Origin: Lachnospiraceae bacterium
GTDB lineage: Bacteria > Bacillota > Clostridia > Lachnospirales > Lachnospiraceae
Assembly (NCBI GenBank): GCA_017527205.1
Contig: JAFXQK010000011.1
Location: forward strand, 1-44,679
Direction of reading: 5' to 3'
DNA: 44,679 bases
Shown here piece after piece: positions 16,855-25,008 of this stretch (within the stretch, counting starts at the first letter, position 1; the number at the start of each line of letters is the position of its first letter). The notes beneath the pieces were generated by a model, which did not search any database, was not told the origin of the DNA, and worked only from the letters and a program-made list of their open reading frames with translations. Made by a program: the position numbers and the translations under genes.

Positions 16855-17801
16855 AATACGAATGTGACGTGATAGAAGATCTGTTACCATTGTATCAGGA
16901 CGGCGCATGCACGAACGCGACCAAGCGTGCCGTGGAAGAGCATCTGGCAGAGTGTCCGAAGTGCACGGAGCTGTTTTCGAAATTAAAGGACATGTCAATC
17001 GATGAGGTGATCCTGAAGGAAAAGGAGAACGTCATTGGTTCTCAGTCAAAATACTTTAAGAGAAAAAGCGCTTTGGCAGGAAGCATAGTCGGAGGCATCT
17101 TCGCTCTGCCGATCCTGATTTGCCTGATCGTAAATCTTGTGACAGGACATGGACTGACTTGGTTCTTTATCGTTCTGGCGGCGATGATGATCCCGACTTC
17201 GCTGTTTGTGGTGCCACTGGTGGCATCGAAAAACCGTATGTTTCTGACGATGACCTCCCTGACGGGAAGCATTATATTACTGCTGGCAGTTTGTAGCATT
17301 TATAGCGGCGGAAACTGGTTTTTCGTGGCGGCAACGGCGGTACTATTCGGACTTACGGTATGTTTTGCGCCGTTCATTGCCTGCAGAAGGCCCGTAAAGC
17401 AGTATCTTGGAAACCGTAAGGGTCTGACCGTGATGGCGGCATACACGGTGACATACTTCCTGATGATGATCTGTATTGGCTGGTACGTGAAGATTCCCGG
17501 ATATTTCTCGTTGATGTTTACCATCTCCATACCCCTGGTATTGATGACCTGGATAATGTTTCTGATCATTCGATACCTTCCCGCAAACGGACTTGTCAAG
17601 GCGGGTGTCTGTATCATGGCCCTCAGCGCAGTTTCTTACTTTGGAACGGAAGCAATCCTGTATCTTATGTTGAAGAGCGCGGATGCGACGTCCGTTCAGG
17701 TATATGGGGAGCCGTCCATTCTCACGATGATCGTGGGTATCGGAATCGGTGTCATCTTTACAGGAATCGGTCTGCTTACAGGAAAGAGCAAAATGGAATG
17801 A
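16851..17801 (+). CDS. Zinc-finger anti-sigma factor, multi-pass membrane protein
   Basis: 316 residues. The N-terminal 40 residues form a putative zinc-finger (zf-HC2/ZAS) domain: CDVIEDLLPLYQDG, then EEHLAECPKC giving the H-x3-C-x2-C part. This domain binds the sigma factor in the cytoplasm. The rest has about seven membrane helices from residue 75 on, ending GIGLLTGKSK. This multi-pass form is common in clostridial ECF operons and differs from the single-pass RsiW type. The start overlaps the sigma gene stop (ATGA). Regulation by proteolysis or by a membrane signal is inferred from the family. Confidence 0.9.
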   Translation: MKYECDVIEDLLPLYQDGACTNATKRAVEEHLAECPKCTELFSKLKDMSIDEVILKEKENVIGSQSKYFKRKSALAGSIVGGIFALPILICLIVNLVTGHGLTWFFIVLAAMMIPTSLFVVPLVASKNRMFLTMTSLTGSIILLLAVCSIYSGGNWFFVAATAVLFGLTVCFAPFIACRRPVKQYLGNRKGLTVMAAYTVTYFLMMICIGWYVKIPGYFSLMFTISIPLVLMTWIMFLIIRYLPANGLVKAGVCIMALSAVSYFGTEAILYLMLKSADATSVQVYGEPSILTMIVGIGIGVIFTGIGLLTGKSKME

Positions 17802-17858
17802 GCCGGGCGTAAAGCAGCATATTATCGCAAAGCGATTTAATTAAGGAGGAAACAAGAA

Positions 17859-18803
17859 ATGAGAATGGGCAAGAGTCTGTTTTATACAATAGTAGTTGTG
17901 GCAATGCTGGGATGTCTTAGCGGATGCAATTTTGGCTTTAAAACCAATTATATTTATCAGAATGGCGAAAAATACACGGCAGGAAACCGTGAGATCGCGG
18001 AGAAAATTGAGACGATCGATCTGGATTATATGTCTGGTCATGTAAAGCTGATCGGTACGGATGCGAACGTCGTTACGATCAACGAGACTTCGGAAAAGCA
18101 GCTGGATGACAAGAGAAAGGTGCACACCTGGGTAGACGGAACGACACTGTACGTCAGATATTGTGCCTCTGCAAAGGGCTTGGACTTAAATAACCTGAAG
18201 AAGAATCTTGAGATCACGATTCCGAAGGAAGTGGCGCTTGGCGACGTCAAGTTTAAGGTATCCTCCGGTGGTGTTCAGTGTGAGGATTTTGAAGCGGACA
18301 GCGTGAATCTGTATGCTTCCTCCGGAAACATTGCACTTACCTGCGCGGCAAAGACCGTCGATTTGCACGCCTCCTCTGGAAACATTACTGCCATACTGCA
18401 GGATGACAGCGACAGCGTAAAACTGGATACCTCTTCCGGAAGCATCAGCATCGACATGAAGAATGCAAACAAGGTCGATTTACATTCCAGTTCAGGAAAG
18501 GTCTGGGTATTTGCAAAGCAGATCAAGGAGCTTCAGTCAAGGGTTTCCAGCGGAACCGGTGAATACCATTTCACGCAGGCACCTGAGAAGTCAGATATCT
18601 CTCATTCTTCTGGCAGCGTGGAAATTTATCTTCCCAAGGACTCTGACCTGACGGGTGATTTTCATACCTCTAGCGGTAAGGTTTTCTATGAGCTTGCATT
18701 TGCTAAGAGGGATGATGACTATGTCTGCGGAAGCGGTGCAAACCAGATGAAGGTTCATGTTTCTTCCGGAAACATTGAAGTTAAGGCAGCGGAAGAGAAG
18801 TAA
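17859..18803 (+). CDS. DUF4097-type beta-helical lipoprotein
   Basis: 314 residues with a lipoprotein signal: basic start, hydrophobic core and lipobox LSGC with Cys near residue 24. The remainder has a run of SSG motifs (VSSGG, ASSGN, ASSGN, TSSGS, SSSGK, VSSGT, HSSGS, TSSGK, VSSGN) spaced about 18-25 residues apart. This is the pattern of the DUF4097 'putative adhesin' family, expected to fold as a right-handed beta helix. AAGGAGG precedes the ATG. It lies 57 bases after the anti-sigma gene without a terminator between, so it is probably co-transcribed. DUF4097 proteins often accompany ECF or PspC-type envelope regulation; the exact role is unknown. Confidence 0.88.
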   Translation: MRMGKSLFYTIVVVAMLGCLSGCNFGFKTNYIYQNGEKYTAGNREIAEKIETIDLDYMSGHVKLIGTDANVVTINETSEKQLDDKRKVHTWVDGTTLYVRYCASAKGLDLNNLKKNLEITIPKEVALGDVKFKVSSGGVQCEDFEADSVNLYASSGNIALTCAAKTVDLHASSGNITAILQDDSDSVKLDTSSGSISIDMKNANKVDLHSSSGKVWVFAKQIKELQSRVSSGTGEYHFTQAPEKSDISHSSGSVEIYLPKDSDLTGDFHTSSGKVFYELAFAKRDDDYVCGSGANQMKVHVSSGNIEVKAAEEK

Positions 18804-18823
18804 GCAAAATTGATATTGACGTG

Positions 18824-18881
18824 AAAAAAATGAAAACTTTCAGTTTTTCAACGCGAAAAAGCTGAAAGTTTTCATTTTTTT
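18824..18881 (+). terminator. Strong terminator after the ECF operon
   Basis: A perfect 20-bp inverted repeat (18824-18843 with 18862-18881), extended inwards by a further 6 bp with one bulge. A-run on the left and T-run on the right, so it can work in both directions. Confidence 0.93.
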
Positions 18882-18883
18882 CG

Positions 18884-18912
18884 TTGACGAAGTGATTTTT
18901 CGATAGTACTAT
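18884..18912 (+). promoter_or_regulatory. Promoter of the DUF4143 ATPase gene
   Basis: TTGACG (18884-18889), a 17-bp spacer and TACTAT (18907-18912), directly after the upstream terminator. A TATAAT overlaps at 18910-18915 with a longer spacer. Confidence 0.6.
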
Positions 18913-18963
18913 AATATTATATAAGCTAAAGTAAATGGTATTTTTTGCTTGAAAGGAAAAAGA

Positions 18964-20259
18964 ATGAAAAGAAAATTTTATGAAGAACTAATAAAGTGGG
19001 AAAAGGAGAATATCAAAGAGCCACTATTAGTAATTGGCGCGAGGCAAGTGGGAAAAACATGGATCATAAAATCTTTCTGCGAAAAGATGTATGAAAAATA
19101 CATTTATATCAACCTGGAGGAACAAAAAGACTTAATTACTATATTTGAAGATAATTTGACTCCGGAAGTTATTTTGAAAAAACTTAGCATGGTTTTTGGA
19201 AAAACAATAGATAGTAAAACAACTATTGTAATTGATGAGATACAACAATGCGAACGTGCCATTACCGCATTAAAATATTTTTGTGAAGCTAAAGAAAATT
19301 ATCGCATTATTTGTGCAGGAAGTTTACTTGGGGTTAAAGTAAAAAGATTTGAAAGCTCATTCCCTGTGGGTAAGGTTTATATTAAAAACATGTTTCCTAT
19401 GGATTTTGAAGAATTCTTGCTTGCATTGGGAGAAGATACATTAAGGGATGGGATAAAAGAAGCATTTACCGAAATGTCACCGCTTTCAGAGGCAATACAT
19501 AAAAAGGCGCTAAGTTTGTATCACGATTATTTGATCGTAGGTGGAATGCCTCAGATTGTAAAAAATTATATAGACCACGAAAAAAATATTACTTTGTTTA
19601 ATAGAGAGATGCAAGAATATATTCGATTGGCTTACATGGCAGATATGACAAAGTATGTGACAAATGTTACCGAAACAGCAAAGATTTCTGCTGTTTATGA
19701 AAGCATTCCTAGACAATTAGCCAAGGAAAATCCCAAGTTTAAATATAAAGAAATTAGAGACACGGCAATAAAGAGAGATTATTTTGGTCCTATTGATTGG
19801 CTTTCTTCTTCTGGTATGATATATAAGATTAATAAACTTGAATTACCGCAGTCTCCGATCAAGGCATATGAAGATGTTGATAGTTTTAAAATTTATTTAT
19901 CAGATACAGGCTTGCTCTCCAATATGTGTGGCATAACCCCACAAGAATTGCTGCCAGATCGTCATAATATGTTTAAAGGGGCTGTGATTGAGAATTACTG
20001 CATAGAACAGTTAATGATTAAACATAAAGACTTATATTATTTTAAACCATCGGAAAGTATGGAAATAGATTTAATTACCACAATTGATGGAAATGTTATT
20101 CCTATAGAAATAAAATCGGGTCGGCATAAAAGATCTACAAGTCTAAATAATTATGTTGAAAAATATCAACCCCAATATTCTATAAGAATATCAGAAAATA
20201 ATTTTGGCATGTCAAATGGTATAAAATCAGTACCTTTGTATGCAGTATTTTGTATATAA
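18964..20259 (+). CDS. AAA-family ATPase with DUF4143 C-terminal domain
   Basis: 431 residues. P-loop GARQVGKTW near residue 27, Walker B TTIVIDEIQ, sensor region RIICAGSLLG; then a DUF4143 region with the typical FPMDFEEFL, GGMPQIV, YLSDTGLL and a C-terminal nuclease-like stretch MEIDLITTIDGNVIPIEIKSGR that resembles a PD-(D/E)xK core (D, then ExK as EIKSG). ATG 18964 follows GAAAGGAAAAAG; an in-frame TTG lies at 18949. The gene is clearly more AT-rich than its neighbours, suggesting transfer. The family is widespread and highly duplicated; its function is not established, with roles in DNA processing or phage defence suspected. Confidence 0.9.
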   Translation: MKRKFYEELIKWEKENIKEPLLVIGARQVGKTWIIKSFCEKMYEKYIYINLEEQKDLITIFEDNLTPEVILKKLSMVFGKTIDSKTTIVIDEIQQCERAITALKYFCEAKENYRIICAGSLLGVKVKRFESSFPVGKVYIKNMFPMDFEEFLLALGEDTLRDGIKEAFTEMSPLSEAIHKKALSLYHDYLIVGGMPQIVKNYIDHEKNITLFNREMQEYIRLAYMADMTKYVTNVTETAKISAVYESIPRQLAKENPKFKYKEIRDTAIKRDYFGPIDWLSSSGMIYKINKLELPQSPIKAYEDVDSFKIYLSDTGLLSNMCGITPQELLPDRHNMFKGAVIENYCIEQLMIKHKDLYYFKPSESMEIDLITTIDGNVIPIEIKSGRHKRSTSLNNYVEKYQPQYSIRISENNFGMSNGIKSVPLYAVFCI

Positions 20260-20317
20260 AACAGAAATAAAACGGAAGCAATAATGAGGATGTGCCAAAG
20301 GAAAGGATCAGATCATC

Positions 20318-23071
20318 ATGGGAGAGAAAAATAAATCAAAAGAGAACAAACCCCAAAAGAAAGCTTTCAAATGGTGGATATTGTTTATTATTCTGGCGCT
20401 TATATGTGGTGCCATTGTTTTTTGCGTGTACAGATTCAAGAAGATGAATGTGAGCTATGAGAGAGAGATCACCGCTCCTGCTTCCTTTAAAAAAATATCT
20501 CGAAAGGTCATAGACGTCATTTCGGACAACCAAGAAGAGTTCATGGATTCCACTCCGGACGAACGCAAGAAGATCGCCGAAAGAATCATGGATGAACTTG
20601 TTGAACAAGGGGCACTGAAGGAGGAAAACATAGGCTTCGATGAGGAGAATAATGTCTATCAGTTTGTCACAAATGATGGGGCATTAAACTTTATAGTTTT
20701 AAACGATTATGATCCGAATTATATGGGCATGTCTGACACGCAATCGAATTCTGATGGCAGTTCGGGAGAATCTGGGGGTACCGATGGCAAAAATAGGGGA
20801 GATGAGGAATATCAATACTTTCATGACGGATATCCTTATTCGGATGAGGATCTGATGGCAGAAGATCTTGACATGCTGTTCTTTACGGAGATACACATGA
20901 AACCTGAAAAATCCGATTCGGATCAAGACGGTTACAACTATCATAAATTTTTTGAGGACCATGCATTTCAGCTTTGCAATCAGGCTCACGTAAAATATAA
21001 AGATATCCCCCAAACGACGGTTGAGGAATTAAAGACTTGCTTAAAGGGATATGACTATGTTAGTTTGGATTTTCATGGATTTTATTACAGTAACATTGCT
21101 AAGGTGGCAACATTAATTGGTACCGCTAGTTTTAAGAATGTGTTTACCAATCTCGAGCAATTCTATGGTTTGTGTCGACTTGAGAGCTACTTGAAGGACC
21201 TGTATAACGAAGTGGACACCACATTCCTAGTCATTCCGGAAAATGTTGGGATTGGAGCAGATATCTGCTATAAGGGTGATCTGGTAAACGGAAGGTTGGC
21301 CCGACATTTAGCTAATTTTGGATATAATTACTTAATCACGCCGATTTTCTTTTATGATTACTATGATGAAAATGATCTTAATGGAACAATTGTTCATTTA
21401 GGCGCTTGTGAGGGATTTAAGAATGAGACATTGCCAGCTACATTTAAGGCTTGTGGCGCTGAAGCGGTAGTTGGATATGACGAATCAGTTCACACAGATT
21501 ACTCCGTATATATGGAATGGCGGATTTTACATTGGCTGTTATATGGAGGTACGATAGGCGAATCCGTGTCTTTTGCAAAAAGATTACAAGGGGACAAGGA
21601 TCCCGTAAAACCGTATGCAAGGCTTAAGATATATGGAGACAAGGATGCAGTACTTATAAAGAATGCCGTCTGTCACAAGGATTACGTGCTGATTGACAAG
21701 AGTATGTCATATGAGGAAGCCGTGAAGTATTGTAACGACATAGGAGGAAGGATTGCAGTTGTAGAAAATCCGGCAGAGCAACGAGCTCTTAATACATTGC
21801 TGAAAACCGCAGAAAAAAACTGTTACTGGATTGGACTTAAGAAGGGGGATGGAGGAAGTCTCTACCAAGAAGGCAGCGGACAAGAACAGAAATATCATTT
21901 TCACTGGGCTATGGATGAACCGTCCGGTGATGGAACGCACGTTATGGTTTACGGACGCCCGGACGAAGAAAAGGGATCTAAAATCGGAGAATGGAATGAC
22001 GTGATTTATGATCCGAATCTGTATGAAGGATTTTATGCAGCCGATCAGTTTGGCATTGTATGTGAATTGAGCGGAACGGAAGCGACAGCCGTCGGAACAC
22101 CAGAAGAGGATGACGTCAAAACGGGGCAGAAGGATGATGAAGAAAATGACAATGAGGAAAATGACAATGCTCCCGCTTTGTCGGAAAACAAGCCTAAATG
22201 GGTCTGCACGAAAGAGACCTGTTATAAGTATAGCTCGTCCTTTACAGACGGATCGTTTGACTACAGCAGGGAATACGAATATGATGCATCGGGAAGACGT
22301 ACAAAGATGACAGATTATACTGTTAGTTGGTCGAATGACATCGTAAGTGATCATTACCATGAATACGTATACGACGCATCTGGAAACATGATCAGCGATA
22401 CGGATTATTTTGCTGACGGCAGATGGTATTACTGGACCGATTTTGAATATGACGCAAAGGGACTGATGACAAAGAAGATCTTTCATTTTCATGTCAGGAC
22501 CAATAACGGAGATCCTTTTAGCGAAGATCCCTTTGGGAATGATAATCAATCATCAAGTGAAGTTTTTTATGAGTATGACGAAAATGGAAGACTTACAAAA
22601 GAGGTTCATTATGATTCATATGACAAGCTCGATGACTGGTCGGAGAAAGTGTATGACCTTGCCGGCAACATGATAAAGGATACCTATTATGATGGGGATG
22701 GCAGCCTCGAGCGTTATAATGCTTTTGAATACGACAAGCAGGGGAATCTTTTAAGGGAAACCTTCTATGACAGTAACGGTAATTTAAGTGCTTCGTATGT
22801 CAATGAATATGATGCGCAGGGTAACCTTTGTAAATCAGAGCATTATAATGCTGACGATGTATTATTTGAGATTGAATTATACGAATATGATTCTTCCGGC
22901 AATAAAACCATGTATTCGAGATGCTATGCAGACGGCTCCAGCCCATATAGGGAAGAGTATGAGTATGATGCCAATGGAAACAATACAAAACTCACCAGCT
23001 ATGGTTCTAAAGGGCATTTTCTCAACCGTTATGAGTACGAATATAAATTTATTCCAGGCGATAATGAATAG
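20318..23071 (+). CDS. Membrane protein with caspase-like, C-type lectin and YD-repeat domains
   Basis: 917 residues. A basic N-terminus and one membrane helix (about 18-40) put the rest outside. Residues about 190-450 look like a caspase/CHAT-type domain: DFHGFYYSN with His253-Gly254, and VHLGACEGF with Cys364, followed by a GAEAVVGY stretch typical of that fold after the Cys. Residues about 452-584 are a C-type lectin-like domain (AVKYCNDIGGRIAVVENPAEQ, YWIGL, GEWND, GIVCE). An acidic linker (about 594-617) leads to nine YD repeats (EYDASGRR, VYDASGNM and so on, about 648-911) like those of RHS/wall-associated proteins. The combination is unusual. It follows the ATPase gene by 58 bases. Confidence 0.85.
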   Translation: MGEKNKSKENKPQKKAFKWWILFIILALICGAIVFCVYRFKKMNVSYEREITAPASFKKISRKVIDVISDNQEEFMDSTPDERKKIAERIMDELVEQGALKEENIGFDEENNVYQFVTNDGALNFIVLNDYDPNYMGMSDTQSNSDGSSGESGGTDGKNRGDEEYQYFHDGYPYSDEDLMAEDLDMLFFTEIHMKPEKSDSDQDGYNYHKFFEDHAFQLCNQAHVKYKDIPQTTVEELKTCLKGYDYVSLDFHGFYYSNIAKVATLIGTASFKNVFTNLEQFYGLCRLESYLKDLYNEVDTTFLVIPENVGIGADICYKGDLVNGRLARHLANFGYNYLITPIFFYDYYDENDLNGTIVHLGACEGFKNETLPATFKACGAEAVVGYDESVHTDYSVYMEWRILHWLLYGGTIGESVSFAKRLQGDKDPVKPYARLKIYGDKDAVLIKNAVCHKDYVLIDKSMSYEEAVKYCNDIGGRIAVVENPAEQRALNTLLKTAEKNCYWIGLKKGDGGSLYQEGSGQEQKYHFHWAMDEPSGDGTHVMVYGRPDEEKGSKIGEWNDVIYDPNLYEGFYAADQFGIVCELSGTEATAVGTPEEDDVKTGQKDDEENDNEENDNAPALSENKPKWVCTKETCYKYSSSFTDGSFDYSREYEYDASGRRTKMTDYTVSWSNDIVSDHYHEYVYDASGNMISDTDYFADGRWYYWTDFEYDAKGLMTKKIFHFHVRTNNGDPFSEDPFGNDNQSSSEVFYEYDENGRLTKEVHYDSYDKLDDWSEKVYDLAGNMIKDTYYDGDGSLERYNAFEYDKQGNLLRETFYDSNGNLSASYVNEYDAQGNLCKSEHYNADDVLFEIELYEYDSSGNKTMYSRCYADGSSPYREEYEYDANGNNTKLTSYGSKGHFLNRYEYEYKFIPGDNE

Positions 23072-23113
23072 CCGACAATTAACCAGGTGACAGAATGACC
23101 TATGACAAAAAAC

Positions 23114-23149
23114 ACGCACAAGTTCATGTAACTGCTTGAACTTGTGCGT
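23114..23149. terminator. Bidirectional terminator between convergent genes
   Basis: A perfect 13-bp inverted repeat ACGCACAAGTTCA / TGAACTTGTGCGT (23114-23126 and 23137-23149). On the minus strand it is followed by GTTTTTT, on the plus strand by ACTTTTAT, so it best serves the lipoprotein gene on the minus strand and can end both. Confidence 0.85.
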
Positions 23150-23216
23150 ACTTTTATGATCACTCGTGCGATTGCTTTGATCAATTGTCTTATGTCATGG
23201 CATCAGGGCGGTAAAA

Positions 23217-24650
23217 TTAAGGCTGAACCCAAATGACGGGACGTCCCGCGGATATGCCGGATATTCGTCCTTCAGTTCCCTCCATGTTAATGTGGCCGGC
23301 CTTACTGCCGATCTCATAATAATCGATGAATGCGACGGTTTGCTGATCCTTGCCGGGGGTTCTGGTAAACCAGCTGCAGAGATTCCCGGCACCATTGGTG
23401 CCTAACTCCGTTGGTGAATAGCAAGCCCTGAGAGGGTTGTCTTCATCTCTTGACCCGCCAAAATACTTTTCGACCTCGGGAACGCTTAAGACAAAGACTT
23501 TGTCCGTCGTATCGTTTCCACCGTCGGTGCCATAAACGTCGTTATCAGGATTAGCGAGAGTGGTTTCAATTATCTTGCTTTTATCCTCTTCGGAGAAGGC
23601 TTCATCATAGAAATAAGAGTTTAAACATTTCCTAAGATGGCTGTTTTCCCAAGGAGAGTTGCCATAATTATATCCTACAATTCCAGATTTTGTGATAAGC
23701 ATCTTTTGACCGTCTTGAATGTCTAAAACCGTCCAGGCTATCGGCTCGATCAGATAATGATTGAGCCCGTCGCTTCCAAGTACTGTAGCCCCCTGATTAT
23801 ACGTCCCGAAAAATACGGTGTCGCCGACCTCGGCATCCTTAAGGCTTATGTTCTCGTAGCTTAGCCACATGGCAGGTCGGATTCCTATGTTGTCTCGGGT
23901 CACTTTTGCATCATAATCAACAGTGCCTCGTTTTGCATTTACGAAGCGGGCGTCATCTGGTGCATATGCATTTCGAATGAACCAGTCACATCTGTTTTCT
24001 GTTTCAGCGGATGTTTTAACGCCCTGTTCAACGGAGAAGGCAGTAGGATGGCAGAACGAAGATGATTCTCCTTCAATCGATAAATACCGCAGGTAGTGGT
24101 AAACTTCGAGGTTGCTCAGGAGAAACACCTTATCTTCCGTAGTGATTTTCTCATTTTTTTGCTTCGTGGTTAGCTCAGTTAGCTGAATGAGGTCTTTTTC
24201 CTTGGCGGAGAATGCCTTGTCATAAAAGTCGTTATTCAGCCAGTCTCTTATCGAGCACTTATCCCAGGCGTAAACACTGTCGTCCTTGTTAAACGGCTGA
24301 CTGTCGAGGGCATATCTGCTCATGACAAAGATCTTGCCATACGCTATGTCGAGCACCTGCCATTCGATTCTCTCCGGGCCGTTGTCAGTAGAATTGTCCT
24401 GTTCGTAGGTACCAAATTGAATGAAGTCCCCAACTTTCAGGTGTTTCGACAAGTCTATGTCATATTCCTTATTCTTATTTTGTGCTTCGCCATCAGAATT
24501 CCCTTCATCGCCGTCTGAATTGCCTGATTTGGATTTTTGACCTTGCGTTTCCTTCTCCGAACGTGAATCTGGCGAACTTTTGCCGTCAGAACATGCGGAA
24601 ATGGTGAGCACTGCAACGAAAAGTAGCAGCATTGTAACTATTTTTTTCAC
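23217..24650 (-). CDS. Lipoprotein with two DUF6273 domains
   Basis: 477 residues from GTG 24650, giving VKKIVTMLLLFVAVLTISAC: a normal lipoprotein signal with lipobox ISAC. A longer in-frame TTG start at 24675-24677 would overlap the ribosome site AGGAAAGG. After a Ser/Asp/Lys-rich linker come two DUF6273 units: VGDFIQFGTY...IEWQVLDI...RDWLNNDFYDKAFS and VGDTVFFGTY...IAWTVLDI...RKCLNSYFYDEAFS, each ending with GIRPAMWL or GRPVIWV. DUF6273 is common in secreted clostridial proteins and is of unknown function, probably a surface carbohydrate- or ligand-binding fold. It has its own strong promoter and is transcribed towards the caspase-like gene. Confidence 0.88.
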   Translation of the reverse strand: MKKIVTMLLLFVAVLTISACSDGKSSPDSRSEKETQGQKSKSGNSDGDEGNSDGEAQNKNKEYDIDLSKHLKVGDFIQFGTYEQDNSTDNGPERIEWQVLDIAYGKIFVMSRYALDSQPFNKDDSVYAWDKCSIRDWLNNDFYDKAFSAKEKDLIQLTELTTKQKNEKITTEDKVFLLSNLEVYHYLRYLSIEGESSSFCHPTAFSVEQGVKTSAETENRCDWFIRNAYAPDDARFVNAKRGTVDYDAKVTRDNIGIRPAMWLSYENISLKDAEVGDTVFFGTYNQGATVLGSDGLNHYLIEPIAWTVLDIQDGQKMLITKSGIVGYNYGNSPWENSHLRKCLNSYFYDEAFSEEDKSKIIETTLANPDNDVYGTDGGNDTTDKVFVLSVPEVEKYFGGSRDEDNPLRACYSPTELGTNGAGNLCSWFTRTPGKDQQTVAFIDYYEIGSKAGHINMEGTEGRISGISAGRPVIWVQP

Positions 24651-24695
24651 GATTGAGTTTCCCGTCCTTTCCTGCAATTGTTAAATTGCAGTTAC

Positions 24696-24739
24696 ATTAT
24701 AGCATCATTGAAACTATTGTCAATTGAGTTTCCAATGCT
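24696..24739 (-). promoter_or_regulatory. Sigma-A promoter of the DUF6273 lipoprotein gene, with dyad
   Basis: On the minus strand: TTGACA (24718-24723), a 16-bp spacer and TATAAT (24696-24701), both perfect. An interrupted inverted repeat, CATTG-AAACT with AGTTTC-CAATG, surrounds the -35. The 11-mer ATTGAGTTTCC recurs at 24652-24662 and 24723-24733. Confidence 0.8.
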
Positions 24740-24769
24740 TTTATGACAATCATGATGCAGTATTGAATA

Positions 24770-24798
24770 TTGCCTATGATTCAATGAGATGATATAAT
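24770..24798 (+). promoter_or_regulatory. Promoter upstream of the aldo/keto reductase
   Basis: TTGCCT (24770-24775), a 17-bp spacer and TATAAT (24793-24798). The leader to the ATG at 25009 would be about 200 bases; I see no riboswitch or strong hairpin in it. Confidence 0.55.
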
Positions 24799-25008
24799 CA
24801 GATTAGTTTCTCAAGTATGATGTGAATGACGATAAGGATCTTTAATGTGTACTCGCTACAAAATAAGATATGTTTACGAATCCTGATCATTTGCTTTACG
24901 GTGGAAACGTAAAAAATTCTACTTATTCAAGGCGTAAGGTTTGAGCATGAATTAGATGATATTTACTGAGTAACCATGAGGAAGAGATGGAAAAAAGGGA
25001 GGTATGTC

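Noticed and set aside
21707..22549. Long open frame on the minus strand within the lectin/YD-repeat region
   Set aside because: It is antisense to the YD-repeat and lectin coding sequence, has no ribosome site, and its open state follows from the repeated codon pattern of the sense gene.
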